Below are positions 15,586 through 25,400 of a DNA stretch of 34,771 bases, in pieces. Under the pieces are notes generated by a model, which was given only the letters and a program-made list of their open reading frames with translations, did not search any database and was not told where the DNA came from. How positions within the stretch are numbered: the stretch's first letter is position 1; every line of letters starts with the position of its first letter. A program made the position numbers and the translations under genes. The DNA lies in the NCBI GenBank assembly GCA_016866255.1, contig VGMY01000022.1, positions 1-34,771 of the forward strand, read 5' to 3'. The stretch is from Bacteroidota bacterium (lineage in GTDB: Bacteria > Bacteroidota > Bacteroidia > Flavobacteriales_D > Crocinitomicaceae).

Positions 15586-18291
15586 ATGAAACATTGGTTA
15601 TTCTTGCTACTTGGTTTAACTTTAACAGCCTTTTCAACGTTCTCTCAATCCGTTACATTCAATTACACGGGTTCCGTCCAAACTTGGACCGTTCCTCCAT
15701 GTGTGTCTTGTTTAAATGTAGATATTCGCGGAGCTGCAGGTGGAGGCCTATTAGGGAATCCCTATGCCGGTTCGGGACAAGGTGGAAGAGGTGCACGCGT
15801 TCAACACGCGTGTATTCCTGTACAGCCAGGACAGGTCCTCGAAATTCGAGTCGGAGGTTGTCCAACCAATCACTTAGGAGGCTACAACGGGGGCGGAATT
15901 GGTCATAACAGTGCCTCGGTTCAAATGGCTTCAAAAGGTGGTGGTGGGGCTTCCGATATTCGCATCGCCCCTTATGGTTTAGCGAACCGTATTGTTGTCG
16001 CGGGAGGCGGTGGAGGTCGGGCCGGAGGCTCTCAACAGCCAGGATATCAAGCCTCGGGTGGAAACGGAGGATGTGCGAACGGTGTAACGGGGGCAGGATC
16101 CCCTTTTACTGGAACTGGCGGCGGCGGCGGAACACAATTGGCTGGAGGTGCTGGAGGACCACCTTGGGGTGGAGGTCAACCCGGAACAGCGGGTTCTTCT
16201 GGTCAGGGAGGTAATGGTGGATTTTATCCTTCTGCTTCTGGTGGTGGTGGTGGTGGCGGTTATTTTGGCGGCGGTGGTGGTGGTGCAGACAATTGTTGTC
16301 AAGGAGCCAACGGCGGTGGCGGCGGTGGTGGGGGATCGTCCTTTTACCCTGCTGCAGGAGTGACTTGTACACCAGGATTTCAATCAGGTGATGGCCAAAT
16401 TACAATTACCTATGCTGCGGGAATTAACATTAACGCCACAAATACAGGGCCTTATTGTGCAGGACAAACCATTCAATTAAATGCAACGAACGGCGCTAAT
16501 TCTTATTCTTGGACGGGTCCTAATGGATTTACTTCAAACCTCCAAAACCCGACCATTCCAAATGCCACACCTCTTGACAGTGGCACCTACACCTTAAATT
16601 ATACTACACCAAATTGTAATAGTGCTGCTTCAACGCTTGTCGTAGTTAATACCCCAATCAACCCCGCTTTTACTCAAATAACTCCAATTTGTCACAACGG
16701 GGCTGTACCTGCGCTGCCTGGTACATCCAACAATGTTCCAACGGCTATATCGGGTACTTGGAACCCACCAACAATTTCATCGGCATCACCGGGAACATTC
16801 ACCTACACGTTCACCCCAGCGGTGCAGTTTTGTGCGAATCCCGCGACCATGAATATCACCATTCTGCCCAATGAAACTCCGACTTTCACCCAAATAAACC
16901 CTTTGTGCATTAATTCAGTACCGCCGGTTTTACCCAATCCTTCTACCAACGCAACACCTTACACGGGTACTTGGTCACCACCCACCATTATTACCGCATC
17001 TGCAGGAACCTACACATACACTTTTACACCCACAGCGGGTCAGTGCGCCGTTGCAACCACAATGGATATCAACATTTTGAACTACACCTATCCTACGTTT
17101 CAGCAAATAGGCCCCTTATGTCAATTTACCCAAGGAGTACAATTGCCTGCCTCCAGCACAAACATTACCCCCATCACGGGTAACTGGTTACCGGCTAACA
17201 TTAACACCCAACAACCGGGCATTTATACTTTCAACTTTACCCCTAACCCTTTTCAATGTTCGGATACAGCCTCCATGGTCATTGTTATCAACCCGTTAAT
17301 TATTCCGCAGTTTACGCCCATGCCATTGGTTTGCCAAGGCGACATTCCACCGGCATTCCCGTTAGTTTCAAATAATAATCCAGCAATTGTTGGTACTTGG
17401 AACCCTCCTACGATTGACAGTTCGGTTCCTGGAACCTTCATCTTTGATTTTACTCCAAGCCCGAACCAATGTGCAGATTCCATCTCAATGAATGTTATTG
17501 TGGTACCTTCCGTACCTCCATCTTTCGTTGCTGATACCCTAGTAGGCTGCAACCCACTCATGGTGAATTTTACCACGAATCCTGTACCAGGAGCGAATTA
17601 CACCTACTTATGGAACGGAAATACCATAGGCACGGGATCCGTGATTGATTACATGTTCACCGCCGCAGGTTGTCATACCATCACCCTACAGTATAACTTA
17701 CAGGGATGCATTGAAACCACCACGTACACCGATTACATCTGTATGGAGAATTATCCGAACACTTCGTTTACGGCTACTCCCAATGTCTTGTCATCAACTT
17801 CAGAAACCATTAATTTTAGCAATAATACCATAGGTGCAATTAGTTACTTTTGGGAATTTGGTGACGGTCAAACCTCTACAGAATTTGAAGGCCCTCATTT
17901 CTACAATGGAATTACCGAAAACATTCTTGTGACGTTAACAGGATCTACCGCTCTGGGGTGTGCCACATCCTTCGAGGTCAGCTTACCGGTGATCAGCGAT
18001 CCTATTTATTACGTACCAAATACCTTCACACCGGATCAGGACGAGCACAATCAAACGTGGTTTCCCGTATTCACTACCGGTTACGATCCCTACAATTTCA
18101 ACTTAAAAATCTACAACCGCTGGGGAGAAACCATATGGGAAACCAGCGATTCCGAAAGTAGTTGGGACGGAACCTACGGTTTGGACGGTCAAAAAGTTCA
18201 ACCAGGAATCTATACTTGGGTCATTCGATATTCGAACAAAGAAACCGACGAAAAGAAAGTGGTTACTGGTTTCGTGAACGTTCTGCGGTAA
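15586..18291 (+). CDS. Glycine-rich surface protein with T9SS type B domain, paralogue of the 1661-aa protein
   Basis: 901 aa. A signal peptide (MKHWLFLLLGLTLTAFSTFS) precedes a glycine-rich domain at about 22-280 (FNYTGSVQTWTVPPC, GGGGASDIRI, IVVAGGGGGRAGGS) and an Ig-like domain with SWTGPNGFTSNLQNPTIPNA, nearly identical to its upstream neighbour. The middle differs: four 70-residue units (about 358-640) with PxFTxIxPLC ... GTWxPPxI ... GTYTYTFTP. These units match the single one in the protein at 6965. Two PKD-like domains (YFWEFGDGQTST) and the sorting domain (about 809-901; YYVPNTFTPDQDE, IYNRWGETIWET, SWDGTYG, final VNVLR) close the protein. It is probably a T9SS-exported surface adhesin. 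Only 2 bp separate its stop from the convergent der stop. Confidence 0.85.
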   Translation: MKHWLFLLLGLTLTAFSTFSQSVTFNYTGSVQTWTVPPCVSCLNVDIRGAAGGGLLGNPYAGSGQGGRGARVQHACIPVQPGQVLEIRVGGCPTNHLGGYNGGGIGHNSASVQMASKGGGGASDIRIAPYGLANRIVVAGGGGGRAGGSQQPGYQASGGNGGCANGVTGAGSPFTGTGGGGGTQLAGGAGGPPWGGGQPGTAGSSGQGGNGGFYPSASGGGGGGGYFGGGGGGADNCCQGANGGGGGGGGSSFYPAAGVTCTPGFQSGDGQITITYAAGININATNTGPYCAGQTIQLNATNGANSYSWTGPNGFTSNLQNPTIPNATPLDSGTYTLNYTTPNCNSAASTLVVVNTPINPAFTQITPICHNGAVPALPGTSNNVPTAISGTWNPPTISSASPGTFTYTFTPAVQFCANPATMNITILPNETPTFTQINPLCINSVPPVLPNPSTNATPYTGTWSPPTIITASAGTYTYTFTPTAGQCAVATTMDINILNYTYPTFQQIGPLCQFTQGVQLPASSTNITPITGNWLPANINTQQPGIYTFNFTPNPFQCSDTASMVIVINPLIIPQFTPMPLVCQGDIPPAFPLVSNNNPAIVGTWNPPTIDSSVPGTFIFDFTPSPNQCADSISMNVIVVPSVPPSFVADTLVGCNPLMVNFTTNPVPGANYTYLWNGNTIGTGSVIDYMFTAAGCHTITLQYNLQGCIETTTYTDYICMENYPNTSFTATPNVLSSTSETINFSNNTIGAISYFWEFGDGQTSTEFEGPHFYNGITENILVTLTGSTALGCATSFEVSLPVISDPIYYVPNTFTPDQDEHNQTWFPVFTTGYDPYNFNLKIYNRWGETIWETSDSESSWDGTYGLDGQKVQPGIYTWVIRYSNKETDEKKVVTGFVNVLR
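16236..16334 (+). repeat. GGN-rich low-complexity DNA in the glycine-rich domain
   Basis: Runs of GGT and GGC codons at about 16236-16288 and 16313-16334 encode polyglycine stretches. Such trinucleotide runs can slip, although any change would be in units of one glycine codon. Confidence 0.6.
16660..17505 (+). repeat. Four tandem 70-aa coding repeats of the GTW type
   Basis: About 846 bp in four units averaging 211 bp. Each has a cysteine near the start (PLC or PIC) and one near the end (FCANPATM, QCAVATTM, QCSDTASM, QCADSISM). Confidence 0.75.
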
Positions 18292-18293
18292 CC

Positions 18294-19604
18294 CTATTTC
18301 TTTCTGAAAAATATTTTTACGGGAACTCCGGTAAAATTAAAAACCTCACGGAGCCTATTTTCGAGAAAACGCTTGTACGAATCGTTAACGTATTGCGGTA
18401 AATTGCAGAAAAAGGCAAAAGATGGCGCGTGTGTTGGCAATTGTTGAACAAACTTAATCTTCACGTATTTCCCTTTAACCGCAGGAGGAGGATTGTTGTT
18501 GATGACTTCCAACATGACCTCGTTCAACTTCGAAGTTGGAATTTTCTTGGTTCGGTTGGCGAAAACCTCCATGACCGTTTCAACGGCTTTATGCAAGCGC
18601 TGTTTGGTTATCGTTGAAGTAAAGAGAATCGGAACATCATTGAAAGGAGCCAATTCCTTTCGAAGGTTATCCTCGTAGATTTTCATAGTCGATTGGTCCT
18701 TCTCCACCAAATCCCATTTATTTACTAATACTACTACCCCTTTCGAATTTTTCTCAATCATATAATAGATGGACAAATCCTGCTTTTGAAGTCCTTCGGA
18801 TGCGTCAATCATCATAAAGCAAACATCACTGCTTTCGATGGTCCGAACCGAACGAAGTACGGAGTAGTATTCAATGTCTTCTGTGACTTTCGCCTTTTTT
18901 CGGATTCCCGCGGTATCAATTAATAAGAAGTCATGTCCAAAGGCACGATAGCGGGTATGTATGGAATCCCTCGTGGTTCCGGAAATATCGGTTACAATGT
19001 TGCGCTCTTGATTGGTCAAAACGTTAATCATGGAAGATTTACCCACGTTCGGTCGACCTACAATAGCAATTCGCGGTAAGCTATCTTGTTCCAGGACATT
19101 ATCGTCTTCCTTGTCCAAATGTGCTACTACTTCATCCAACAAATCACCGGTTCCTCCCCCATTCGCGGCGCTCAAATCAAATACTTCACCGAGGCCGAAG
19201 GAATAAAACTCAGCGGACATTCCGATTCGGTCGTTTGAATCTACTTTATTCGCAACCACCACCACCTTTTTACGGCTTTTTCGCAGCAATTCGGCTACCA
19301 ATAAATCCATTTCTACGATTCCTGTAGTAACGTCCACCATGAATAAAATGAGGGATGCTTCATCCACCGCCAATTCGACTTGTTTTCGGATTTCACCCTC
19401 GAAAATATCTTCTTTCGTGGTCGCGTAACCTCCTGTGTCTATTACGGAGAATTTATAACCGTTCCACTCCCCTTTTCCGTAGATACGGTCGCGCGTGACA
19501 CCGCTCACTTCTTTCACTATGGCGTCACGGGACTCTGTTAAACGATTGAACAAAGTGGACTTTCCCACATTTGGCCTTCCAACAATGGCAATAATATTGC
19601 TCAT
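18294..19604 (-). CDS. der: Ribosome-biogenesis GTPase Der (EngA)
   Basis: 436 aa, the normal length. Two tandem G domains are clear: first [16 protein letters not shown] (about 7-22), DTGG, NKVDS; second [16 protein letters not shown] (about 179), [17 protein letters not shown]-terminal KH-like domain (about 345-436) includes [15 protein letters not shown] and ends [11 protein letters not shown]. Der is an essential cytoplasmic GTPase that helps 50S subunit maturation. Its ATG overlaps the era stop by one base, so era and der form an operon. All G-motifs look intact. Confidence 0.97.
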   Translation of the reverse strand: MSNIIAIVGRPNVGKSTLFNRLTESRDAIVKEVSGVTRDRIYGKGEWNGYKFSVIDTGGYATTKEDIFEGEIRKQVELAVDEASLILFMVDVTTGIVEMDLLVAELLRKSRKKVVVVANKVDSNDRIGMSAEFYSFGLGEVFDLSAANGGGTGDLLDEVVAHLDKEDDNVLEQDSLPRIAIVGRPNVGKSSMINVLTNQERNIVTDISGTTRDSIHTRYRAFGHDFLLIDTAGIRKKAKVTEDIEYYSVLRSVRTIESSDVCFMMIDASEGLQKQDLSIYYMIEKNSKGVVVLVNKWDLVEKDQSTMKIYEDNLRKELAPFNDVPILFTSTITKQRLHKAVETVMEVFANRTKKIPTSKLNEVMLEVINNNPPPAVKGKYVKIKFVQQLPTHAPSFAFFCNLPQYVNDSYKRFLENRLREVFNFTGVPVKIFFRKK

Positions 19605-20479
19605 TAGTATCCGTATTTTTTTAGTTTAGCTTCCGATGATCTCCAATCCTTGTCTACTTTGACATAGGATTCGAGAAACACCTTTTTATCCAAGAACTTT
19701 TGAATATCGATGCGTGCTTGCCTTCCAATTTTCTTGAGCATTTCACCTCCCTTTCCAATCACAATTCCTTTTTGCGAGTCACGTTCTACCACAATAATCG
19801 CGCGAATATTGATGATGTGCGGGGTTTCCTCGTAGTGCTCTATTTCAATTTGACAACTGTAAGGAATTTCTTTGTGGCAAAAATTAAATATTTTTTCGCG
19901 GATGATTTCCGAGACAAAAAATCGCATTGGGCGGTCGGATAATTCCTCTTTATCGTAGTAAGGTGGGCTTTCCGGAATCATCGCTCGAATTCGTTCCCAA
20001 ACATGGTCAAGGTTGAAATTATGCAAGGCAGAGACAGGAAATATTTCGGCGGTTGGAAGCTCATTTTGCCAATATAGCATTCGCTCTGCCACGACTTCCT
20101 GTTTCGATAGATCAATTTTATTGATCAGGCAAAGCACGGGAACTTTCAATTTTTTGATGCGCTCCAAGGTTTCCTCATGGTTCATTTTCTTTTCCAGGGT
20201 ATCGGTAACAAAAAGCAGCACATCTGCATCTTGAAGGGATGTCGAAACGTACTCCATCATGTTGTCGTGGAGTTTATAGGCGGAGTTCACAACCCCTGGA
20301 GTGTCGGAAAAAACGATTTGATGTTCCTCATCGTTTACGATGCCCAAAATACGATGGCGCGTGGTTTGTGCTTTGGAAGTAACAATGGAAAGTTTTTGCC
20401 CAACGAGGGCATTCATCAAGGTTGATTTTCCAACATTAGGGCTTCCAACGATGCTAACAAAACCTGATTTGTGGGCCAT
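19604..20479 (-). CDS. era: GTPase Era
   Basis: I choose ATG 20479, giving 291 aa ([20 protein letters not shown]). The upstream ATG at 20524 adds 15 residues unlike the family and lies upstream of a perfect promoter box. G1 [10 protein letters not shown]3 DTPGVV, G4 NKID and the C-terminal KH domain with [17 protein letters not shown] are all present. Era binds the 3' end of 16S rRNA and assists 30S assembly at the inner face of the membrane. It is directly upstream of der and overlaps it by one base. Confidence 0.97.
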   Translation of the reverse strand: MAHKSGFVSIVGSPNVGKSTLMNALVGQKLSIVTSKAQTTRHRILGIVNDEEHQIVFSDTPGVVNSAYKLHDNMMEYVSTSLQDADVLLFVTDTLEKKMNHEETLERIKKLKVPVLCLINKIDLSKQEVVAERMLYWQNELPTAEIFPVSALHNFNLDHVWERIRAMIPESPPYYDKEELSDRPMRFFVSEIIREKIFNFCHKEIPYSCQIEIEHYEETPHIINIRAIIVVERDSQKGIVIGKGGEMLKKIGRQARIDIQKFLDKKVFLESYVKVDKDWRSSEAKLKKYGY

Positions 20480-20485
20480 AGAGTG

Positions 20486-20493
20486 CAAAAGTA
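20486..20493 (-). promoter_or_regulatory. Bacteroidetes -7 box TACTTTTG of the era-der operon
   Basis: The minus strand reads TACTTTTG followed by CACTCT and the era ATG at 20479. The exact match and the 6-nt distance imply a leaderless or nearly leaderless transcript and support the chosen start. Confidence 0.5.
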
Positions 20494-20543
20494 CGGATTT
20501 GCTAACGGAAAGCAGAATTGCCAACCGAGTTCGCTGAATTTAC

Positions 20544-20551
20544 TAACTTCG
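20544..20551 (+). promoter_or_regulatory. Possible -7 box TAACTTCG of ribD
   Basis: One mismatch from TAnnTTTG, 4 bp before the GTG at 20556. A TTG at 20518-20520 lies 23 bp upstream, slightly longer than usual spacing. Confidence 0.3.
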
Positions 20552-20555
20552 TAAA

Positions 20556-21593
20556 GTGAATACAGATGAACATTACATGCAACGATGCATTGATTTGGCT
20601 TACTTAGGGCTGGGTCAAGTGTCTCCCAACCCCATGGTAGGATGCGTGATTGTTAAAGACGGGGAAATTATTGGAGAGGGATATCATCGCACCTATGGCC
20701 AATCGCACGCCGAAATAGAAGCGATTAAAAACGTTGGGAATAATTTAAAAATCAAAGGATCTACTGTTTACGTTTCCCTCGAACCTTGTACTCATTTCGG
20801 TAAAACTCCACCCTGTGTTTCTTCCATCATCGAGTTAAAACCAAGAAAAGTAGTGATCGGAAGCCGAGATTCGAATCCATCCGTCGCTGGAAGAGGCATC
20901 GATCGCCTGCAACGCGAAGGAATCCAGGTCGTAGAGGGCGTACTGGAAGAGGCTTGTCGCGAATTGAACAAAAGGTTTTTCACCTTTCATGAAAAACGTC
21001 GTCCGTACGTTATATTGAAATGGGCACAAACACAAGACGGTTACCTTGATCGGAATCGGGAAGAAGACGAAACTGGAATCAATTGGATTTCCACCGTAGA
21101 AACCAAAATGCTGGTGCACAAATGGCGTGCAGAAGAAGCTGGAATTTTGGTGGGGAGAAATACCATTCTAAACGATAACCCGTCCCTGACAGTGCGGCAA
21201 GTGTCGGGAAAAAATCCGACACGAATCGTTATTGACAGCAATCTAAAGCTTTCGGAAGACGTTGGAGTCTTTTCAGCCGATGCGCCAACATTGGTATTCA
21301 ATCGCTTGCGCAACTTTCAAAAAAATAACGTTGAATGGATAAAAATTCCGGAAACTTCAACACGTTTCATTCTCGAGGAACTCTACCGTCGAAATATTCT
21401 AAGCGTGCTGGTAGAAGGTGGTAGCCGAACGCTTCAGTATTTTATCATTGATAACGTATGGGATGAGGCTAGAGTGATTGTAAGCCCAATCAAATTCAAA
21501 GAAGGCATGCGCGCTCCAGTGCTCACTAAAACTCCTGTTCGCTCTCATCCATTCGGACCTTCGGACACGGTTTATTATTACCAACGCAAATAG
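20556..21593 (+). CDS. ribD: Bifunctional riboflavin biosynthesis deaminase/reductase RibD
   Basis: 345 aa from GTG 20556; ATG 20577 would remove seven residues. The N-terminal deaminase domain (about 1-145) has SPNPMVGCVIV, the zinc ligand and proton shuttle in HAE (His51, Glu53), and zinc cysteines in EPCTHFGKTPPC (Cys78, Cys87). The C-terminal reductase domain begins PYVILKWAQTQDG and includes WRAEEAGILVGRNTILNDNP and VEGGSRTLQYFI. It carries out steps 2 and 3 of riboflavin synthesis (deamination, then NADPH-dependent ribosyl reduction). It is divergent from era by 76 bp and followed after 1 bp by a permease gene, so the two are probably co-transcribed. Confidence 0.96.
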   Translation: MNTDEHYMQRCIDLAYLGLGQVSPNPMVGCVIVKDGEIIGEGYHRTYGQSHAEIEAIKNVGNNLKIKGSTVYVSLEPCTHFGKTPPCVSSIIELKPRKVVIGSRDSNPSVAGRGIDRLQREGIQVVEGVLEEACRELNKRFFTFHEKRRPYVILKWAQTQDGYLDRNREEDETGINWISTVETKMLVHKWRAEEAGILVGRNTILNDNPSLTVRQVSGKNPTRIVIDSNLKLSEDVGVFSADAPTLVFNRLRNFQKNNVEWIKIPETSTRFILEELYRRNILSVLVEGGSRTLQYFIIDNVWDEARVIVSPIKFKEGMRAPVLTKTPVRSHPFGPSDTVYYYQRK

Positions 21594-21594
21594 C

Positions 21595-22473
21595 ATGGAT
21601 TTACTGCTGAGCATTGTTTCGTCCACCCTTATTTTTATTCTTTTCCGTTCATTTCCAAAATATAAAGTGGATACCCTTCAAGCGGTAGTTGCTAATTATT
21701 TCGTCGCGTTTACCTGTGGTATTATGTTGTTTTCGAACGACTTAAGCGTCTTGAAAGACCAAGAAATAATGCAGGCAAGCCCCTATGCTTTCCTGTGCGG
21801 CGTATTGTTTATTTCACTTTTCGTTATTATGGGAATTAGCTCTCAAAAAAACGGAGTTGCCACCACCTCCATTGCCGTTAAAATGTCCATGGCTTTATCG
21901 GTATTATTTGTATTATTAGTAAAATCGATTCCTATTAACATCAATTCATCAATTCCATTGCTTTTGGCTGTAACCGGTGTGTTTTTGGTTTCTTACCAAG
22001 ACCAAACGAAGAAAGGGACGGGTTCAGTCTGGATGTTAGGCGTTCTCTTCCTTGGAAGCGCTTGCTTAGACCTTGTATTGTTTTTTGTTCAGGATGCTTG
22101 GCTTCCCAAATTTCATCAAGGTATTTTTGCATCCCTTGGCTTTGGTATGGCCGGATGCTTGGGAATCATCTATCTTTGTGTTTTACGTTTACAAAAAAAG
22201 TTGGTATTTGATCTTCGAAGTTGGCTCGGGGGCATTGTGTTGGGAATCCCAAATTATTTTTCCATTTATCTACTGGTAAAAGCCTACGGCTCAATGGGAA
22301 TAGAACCTCAGCAAGTACTTTCTATAGCAAATGTAGGGGTGGTAATGGCTTCAGCACTCGTTGGTTTTTTGCTTTTCAAAGAACCTTTTTCATGGAAAAA
22401 AGGTTGGGGCTTGGTCCTATGCTTATTAGCTTTAAGCTTATCGCTTATTTCGTTTGAGGAAATTTTCAGTTAA
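21595..22473 (+). CDS. EamA/DMT-superfamily membrane permease
   Basis: 292 aa with about ten hydrophobic segments from the first residues (LLLSIVSSTLIFILF) to the last (WGLVLCLLALSLSLISF). The two halves look alike, as expected of DMT-type transporters; near the end of the second half, GIEPQQVLSIANVGVVMASALVGFLLFKEP is the usual EamA signature. It would be an inner-membrane transporter of a small metabolite; direction and substrate cannot be read. The start lies 1 bp after the ribD stop. A riboflavin or precursor link is possible only by position. Confidence 0.75.
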   Translation: MDLLLSIVSSTLIFILFRSFPKYKVDTLQAVVANYFVAFTCGIMLFSNDLSVLKDQEIMQASPYAFLCGVLFISLFVIMGISSQKNGVATTSIAVKMSMALSVLFVLLVKSIPININSSIPLLLAVTGVFLVSYQDQTKKGTGSVWMLGVLFLGSACLDLVLFFVQDAWLPKFHQGIFASLGFGMAGCLGIIYLCVLRLQKKLVFDLRSWLGGIVLGIPNYFSIYLLVKAYGSMGIEPQQVLSIANVGVVMASALVGFLLFKEPFSWKKGWGLVLCLLALSLSLISFEEIFS

Positions 22474-22480
22474 CAATTCG

Positions 22481-22488
22481 TATCTTTG
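22481..22488 (+). promoter_or_regulatory. Bacteroidetes -7 box TATCTTTG of the CotH-kinase gene
   Basis: Exact TAnnTTTG match 4 bp before the ATG at 22493. A TTTG at 22453-22456 is 24 bp upstream, too far for a standard -33. The box supports the ATG at 22493 over the one at 22454. Confidence 0.45.
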
Positions 22489-22492
22489 TTTG

Positions 22493-25400
22493 ATGCTTAA
22501 AATTTCATCTGCGTTTATGCTGATCCTTTGTGCCATGTTCACGTATGGGCAAGTGGTGATCAACGAAGCGAGCAATTCCAATGGAACCCACTATATTCTC
22601 CCCAATGGAACTTCTCCGGATTGGATTGAGTTGTATAATGCCGGTGCCGCTTCCTATTCCCTGCAAGGTCACTTTTTAAGCGACAACCGTGATTCTTTGC
22701 AAAAATGGGCTTTTCCTCCAAACACCTTGGGTTCCCAACAGTTTCTAACCTTGCTTGCCAACAAACAGGGAAGCACCTTTCTAGTGAACCATTTTGAGAC
22801 GGCGATTGACCATAACATAGTATGGAAATATTCTGTTCCCAACACCAATATCCCGAACTGGACAGGCTTGGGTTTTGATGACTCAGCTTGGCTAAATGGT
22901 ACGATGAGCATCGGTTACGGTGACGGCGATGACAGCACCCAAGTTGTAGGACCTATCACCAGTTATTATGCTCGTTGCGCCTTACAAATAAGTCAGTACC
23001 AGGACATCGTTCGCGCCATTTTAGATATCGATTACGACGACGGATTCGTGGCGTACATGAATGGAATCGAAATTGCACGTGCAGGATTGGTCGGTACTCC
23101 GCCAAATTTCGATGAACTTTCATCGGATCATGAGGCCCAGCTATACCAAGGCGGCCAACTGAGTAGTATTGAAATCGACATGAGTTTATTGATGAATGTT
23201 CTAGTAAATGGCACTAATGTGTTGGCCATCGAAGTACACAACAGCGATCCCAACAGTTCCGACTTAACCTGTAGGCCTTTTTTAACTTTCGGATTTGGAA
23301 GTAACCAAAATCAATTCAATGGTACCACCCATCCTTTCTTCAATGTAGGAAATCAAGGAGGCACGATAGAAACGAATTTCGGAATTGCCACGGCTGGAGA
23401 AACACTTTACCTAAGCAACGTTTCTGGCATTATAGATTCCTTGGTTGTTCCTGACCTTGAGGCAGAAATGTCGGCGGGTAAAAACCAGGACGGCGTTGGC
23501 CCGACGGTTATTTTCCCTGTTCCAACTCCCAATTCGACCAACAATCCGTCGATCGGTTATTTGGAGTATGAATCCACGCCACTTATTCAGCAAGTTGGAG
23601 GAATCTACTTTCAAAGCCTGAGTGTCAGCGTTACGAACACCTCGTTCAATGGCGGAATCGTACGGTACACTTTGAATGGGAATGACCCAGACACAACCTC
23701 AACACTTTATACGGGACCAATATCCCTCGACACCCATAGCGTGGTCAAGGTGCGGTGTTTTCCTGTGGGAACCAATTTACTCCCAAGTCCCATAGAGGCA
23801 GAAACCTTTTTGTTCAACGAGTTCAGCACTATTCCCATCGTTGCATTAACCATTGATTCCAACGATTTGGTAGGACCAACAGGTATTTTCGACAATTGGT
23901 GGACCGACTGGAAGCGTCCTTGTGTCATTGAGTATTTTGACACCTTAGGAGTGAAACGATTCGAAAGCAAAGCATCGGTAAAACCCGATGGCGGCGCCGG
24001 AGGAAGTCGGTCTAATCCACAACACAGCGTTACCGTTGAGCCGTCGAACAATACCTTCGGAACGGGTTTACCCATTCATTTCCCTATTATACCCGAAAAA
24101 CCCTATGTGGATGATTATTACGGCCTTTACATTCGCAATGGAAGCAACTTTTGGAATCAATACCCTCAACGCGATGCTACCTTTATGAGGGTCATGCGAA
24201 AAACCAATGCCAATTCGCAAGCCTATCAACCCGCTCAAGTGTTCATCAATGGAAAATACTTCGGTTTGTACGAACTCCGTGAAAAAGCCAATGAAGGGTA
24301 TTTCTATGAAAACTACGGCAACCACCGAGATAGCCTCGATTTGCTCTCCGTAAGTTACTGGTACGGAATGGTTCTTAGAACGGTAAAAGGATCCGATTCA
24401 TCCTTTTTTGATATGATTTCGAGCATTTCGACCTTGGATAAATCCGACCCCAAATACCTCTTTTATTGCGATCGCAAGTTGGACACTAAAAACTATGCAG
24501 ATTACTTAATCGGAGAATTATGGTACGCCAATGCCGATTGGATTTACAACAACATGAAAATGGCACGACCTAGGACCTACAACAATAAATGGCGGTTTTT
24601 CTTACAGGATCTTGAGTGGGGCTTAGGTGGATGGACGGGGTACGATGCCAACATGTTCGATTGGTTTCAAAATGCAAATCAACCAAATCACTATTACACT
24701 ATTTACAGCCATTTAATTCAAGACAGCTCCTACCGAAATTATTTCATCAATCGCTTTGCCGATCTCATGAACACCACCCTCCACCCGAACAGTTACACGC
24801 CTATTGTCAATGGAATGTACCAACAGTTACTACCCGAAATGCCCCGGCATTTTGCTTTATGGACCGGTGATATTCCCGGGGGCATGGCGAATTACGAAAA
24901 TCAAAAAAATAATATCCTTTATCACTTTAATAACCGAAGTCCCGTAGTCAGAAATCAAATGCTTGGGTATTATGGGCTGGACAATACCGTGAATGTCACC
25001 TTAAAAACCATTCCCGAAAATGCCGGCTACATCAAAATAAGTACGATCATTCCGGACTCTTTGCCTTGGACAGGGGTTTATTTCAATGGAAATCCTGTTC
25101 GTATTAGTGCTCATGCAAATCCGGGGTTCACCTTTGATCATTGGGAATACAACATCAACCTAGCTCCGAACCAACTAAACCAATCCAACGTAGTGGTCAA
25201 CATTGCTACCGACGATTATTTCCATGCGGTCTTTCAAGGTGCGCCCCGTGATACGACGCTTACGGTCTCCGAAATCCACTACAACCCCGATCCGTCACTC
25301 GATGGTGGAAATTGGATTGAATTGCACAATTTTGGCGAACACGCGATGGATTTAACAGGTTACCGCGTAAAAAGCAGTAATTTCTACGACAACTTTGAAT

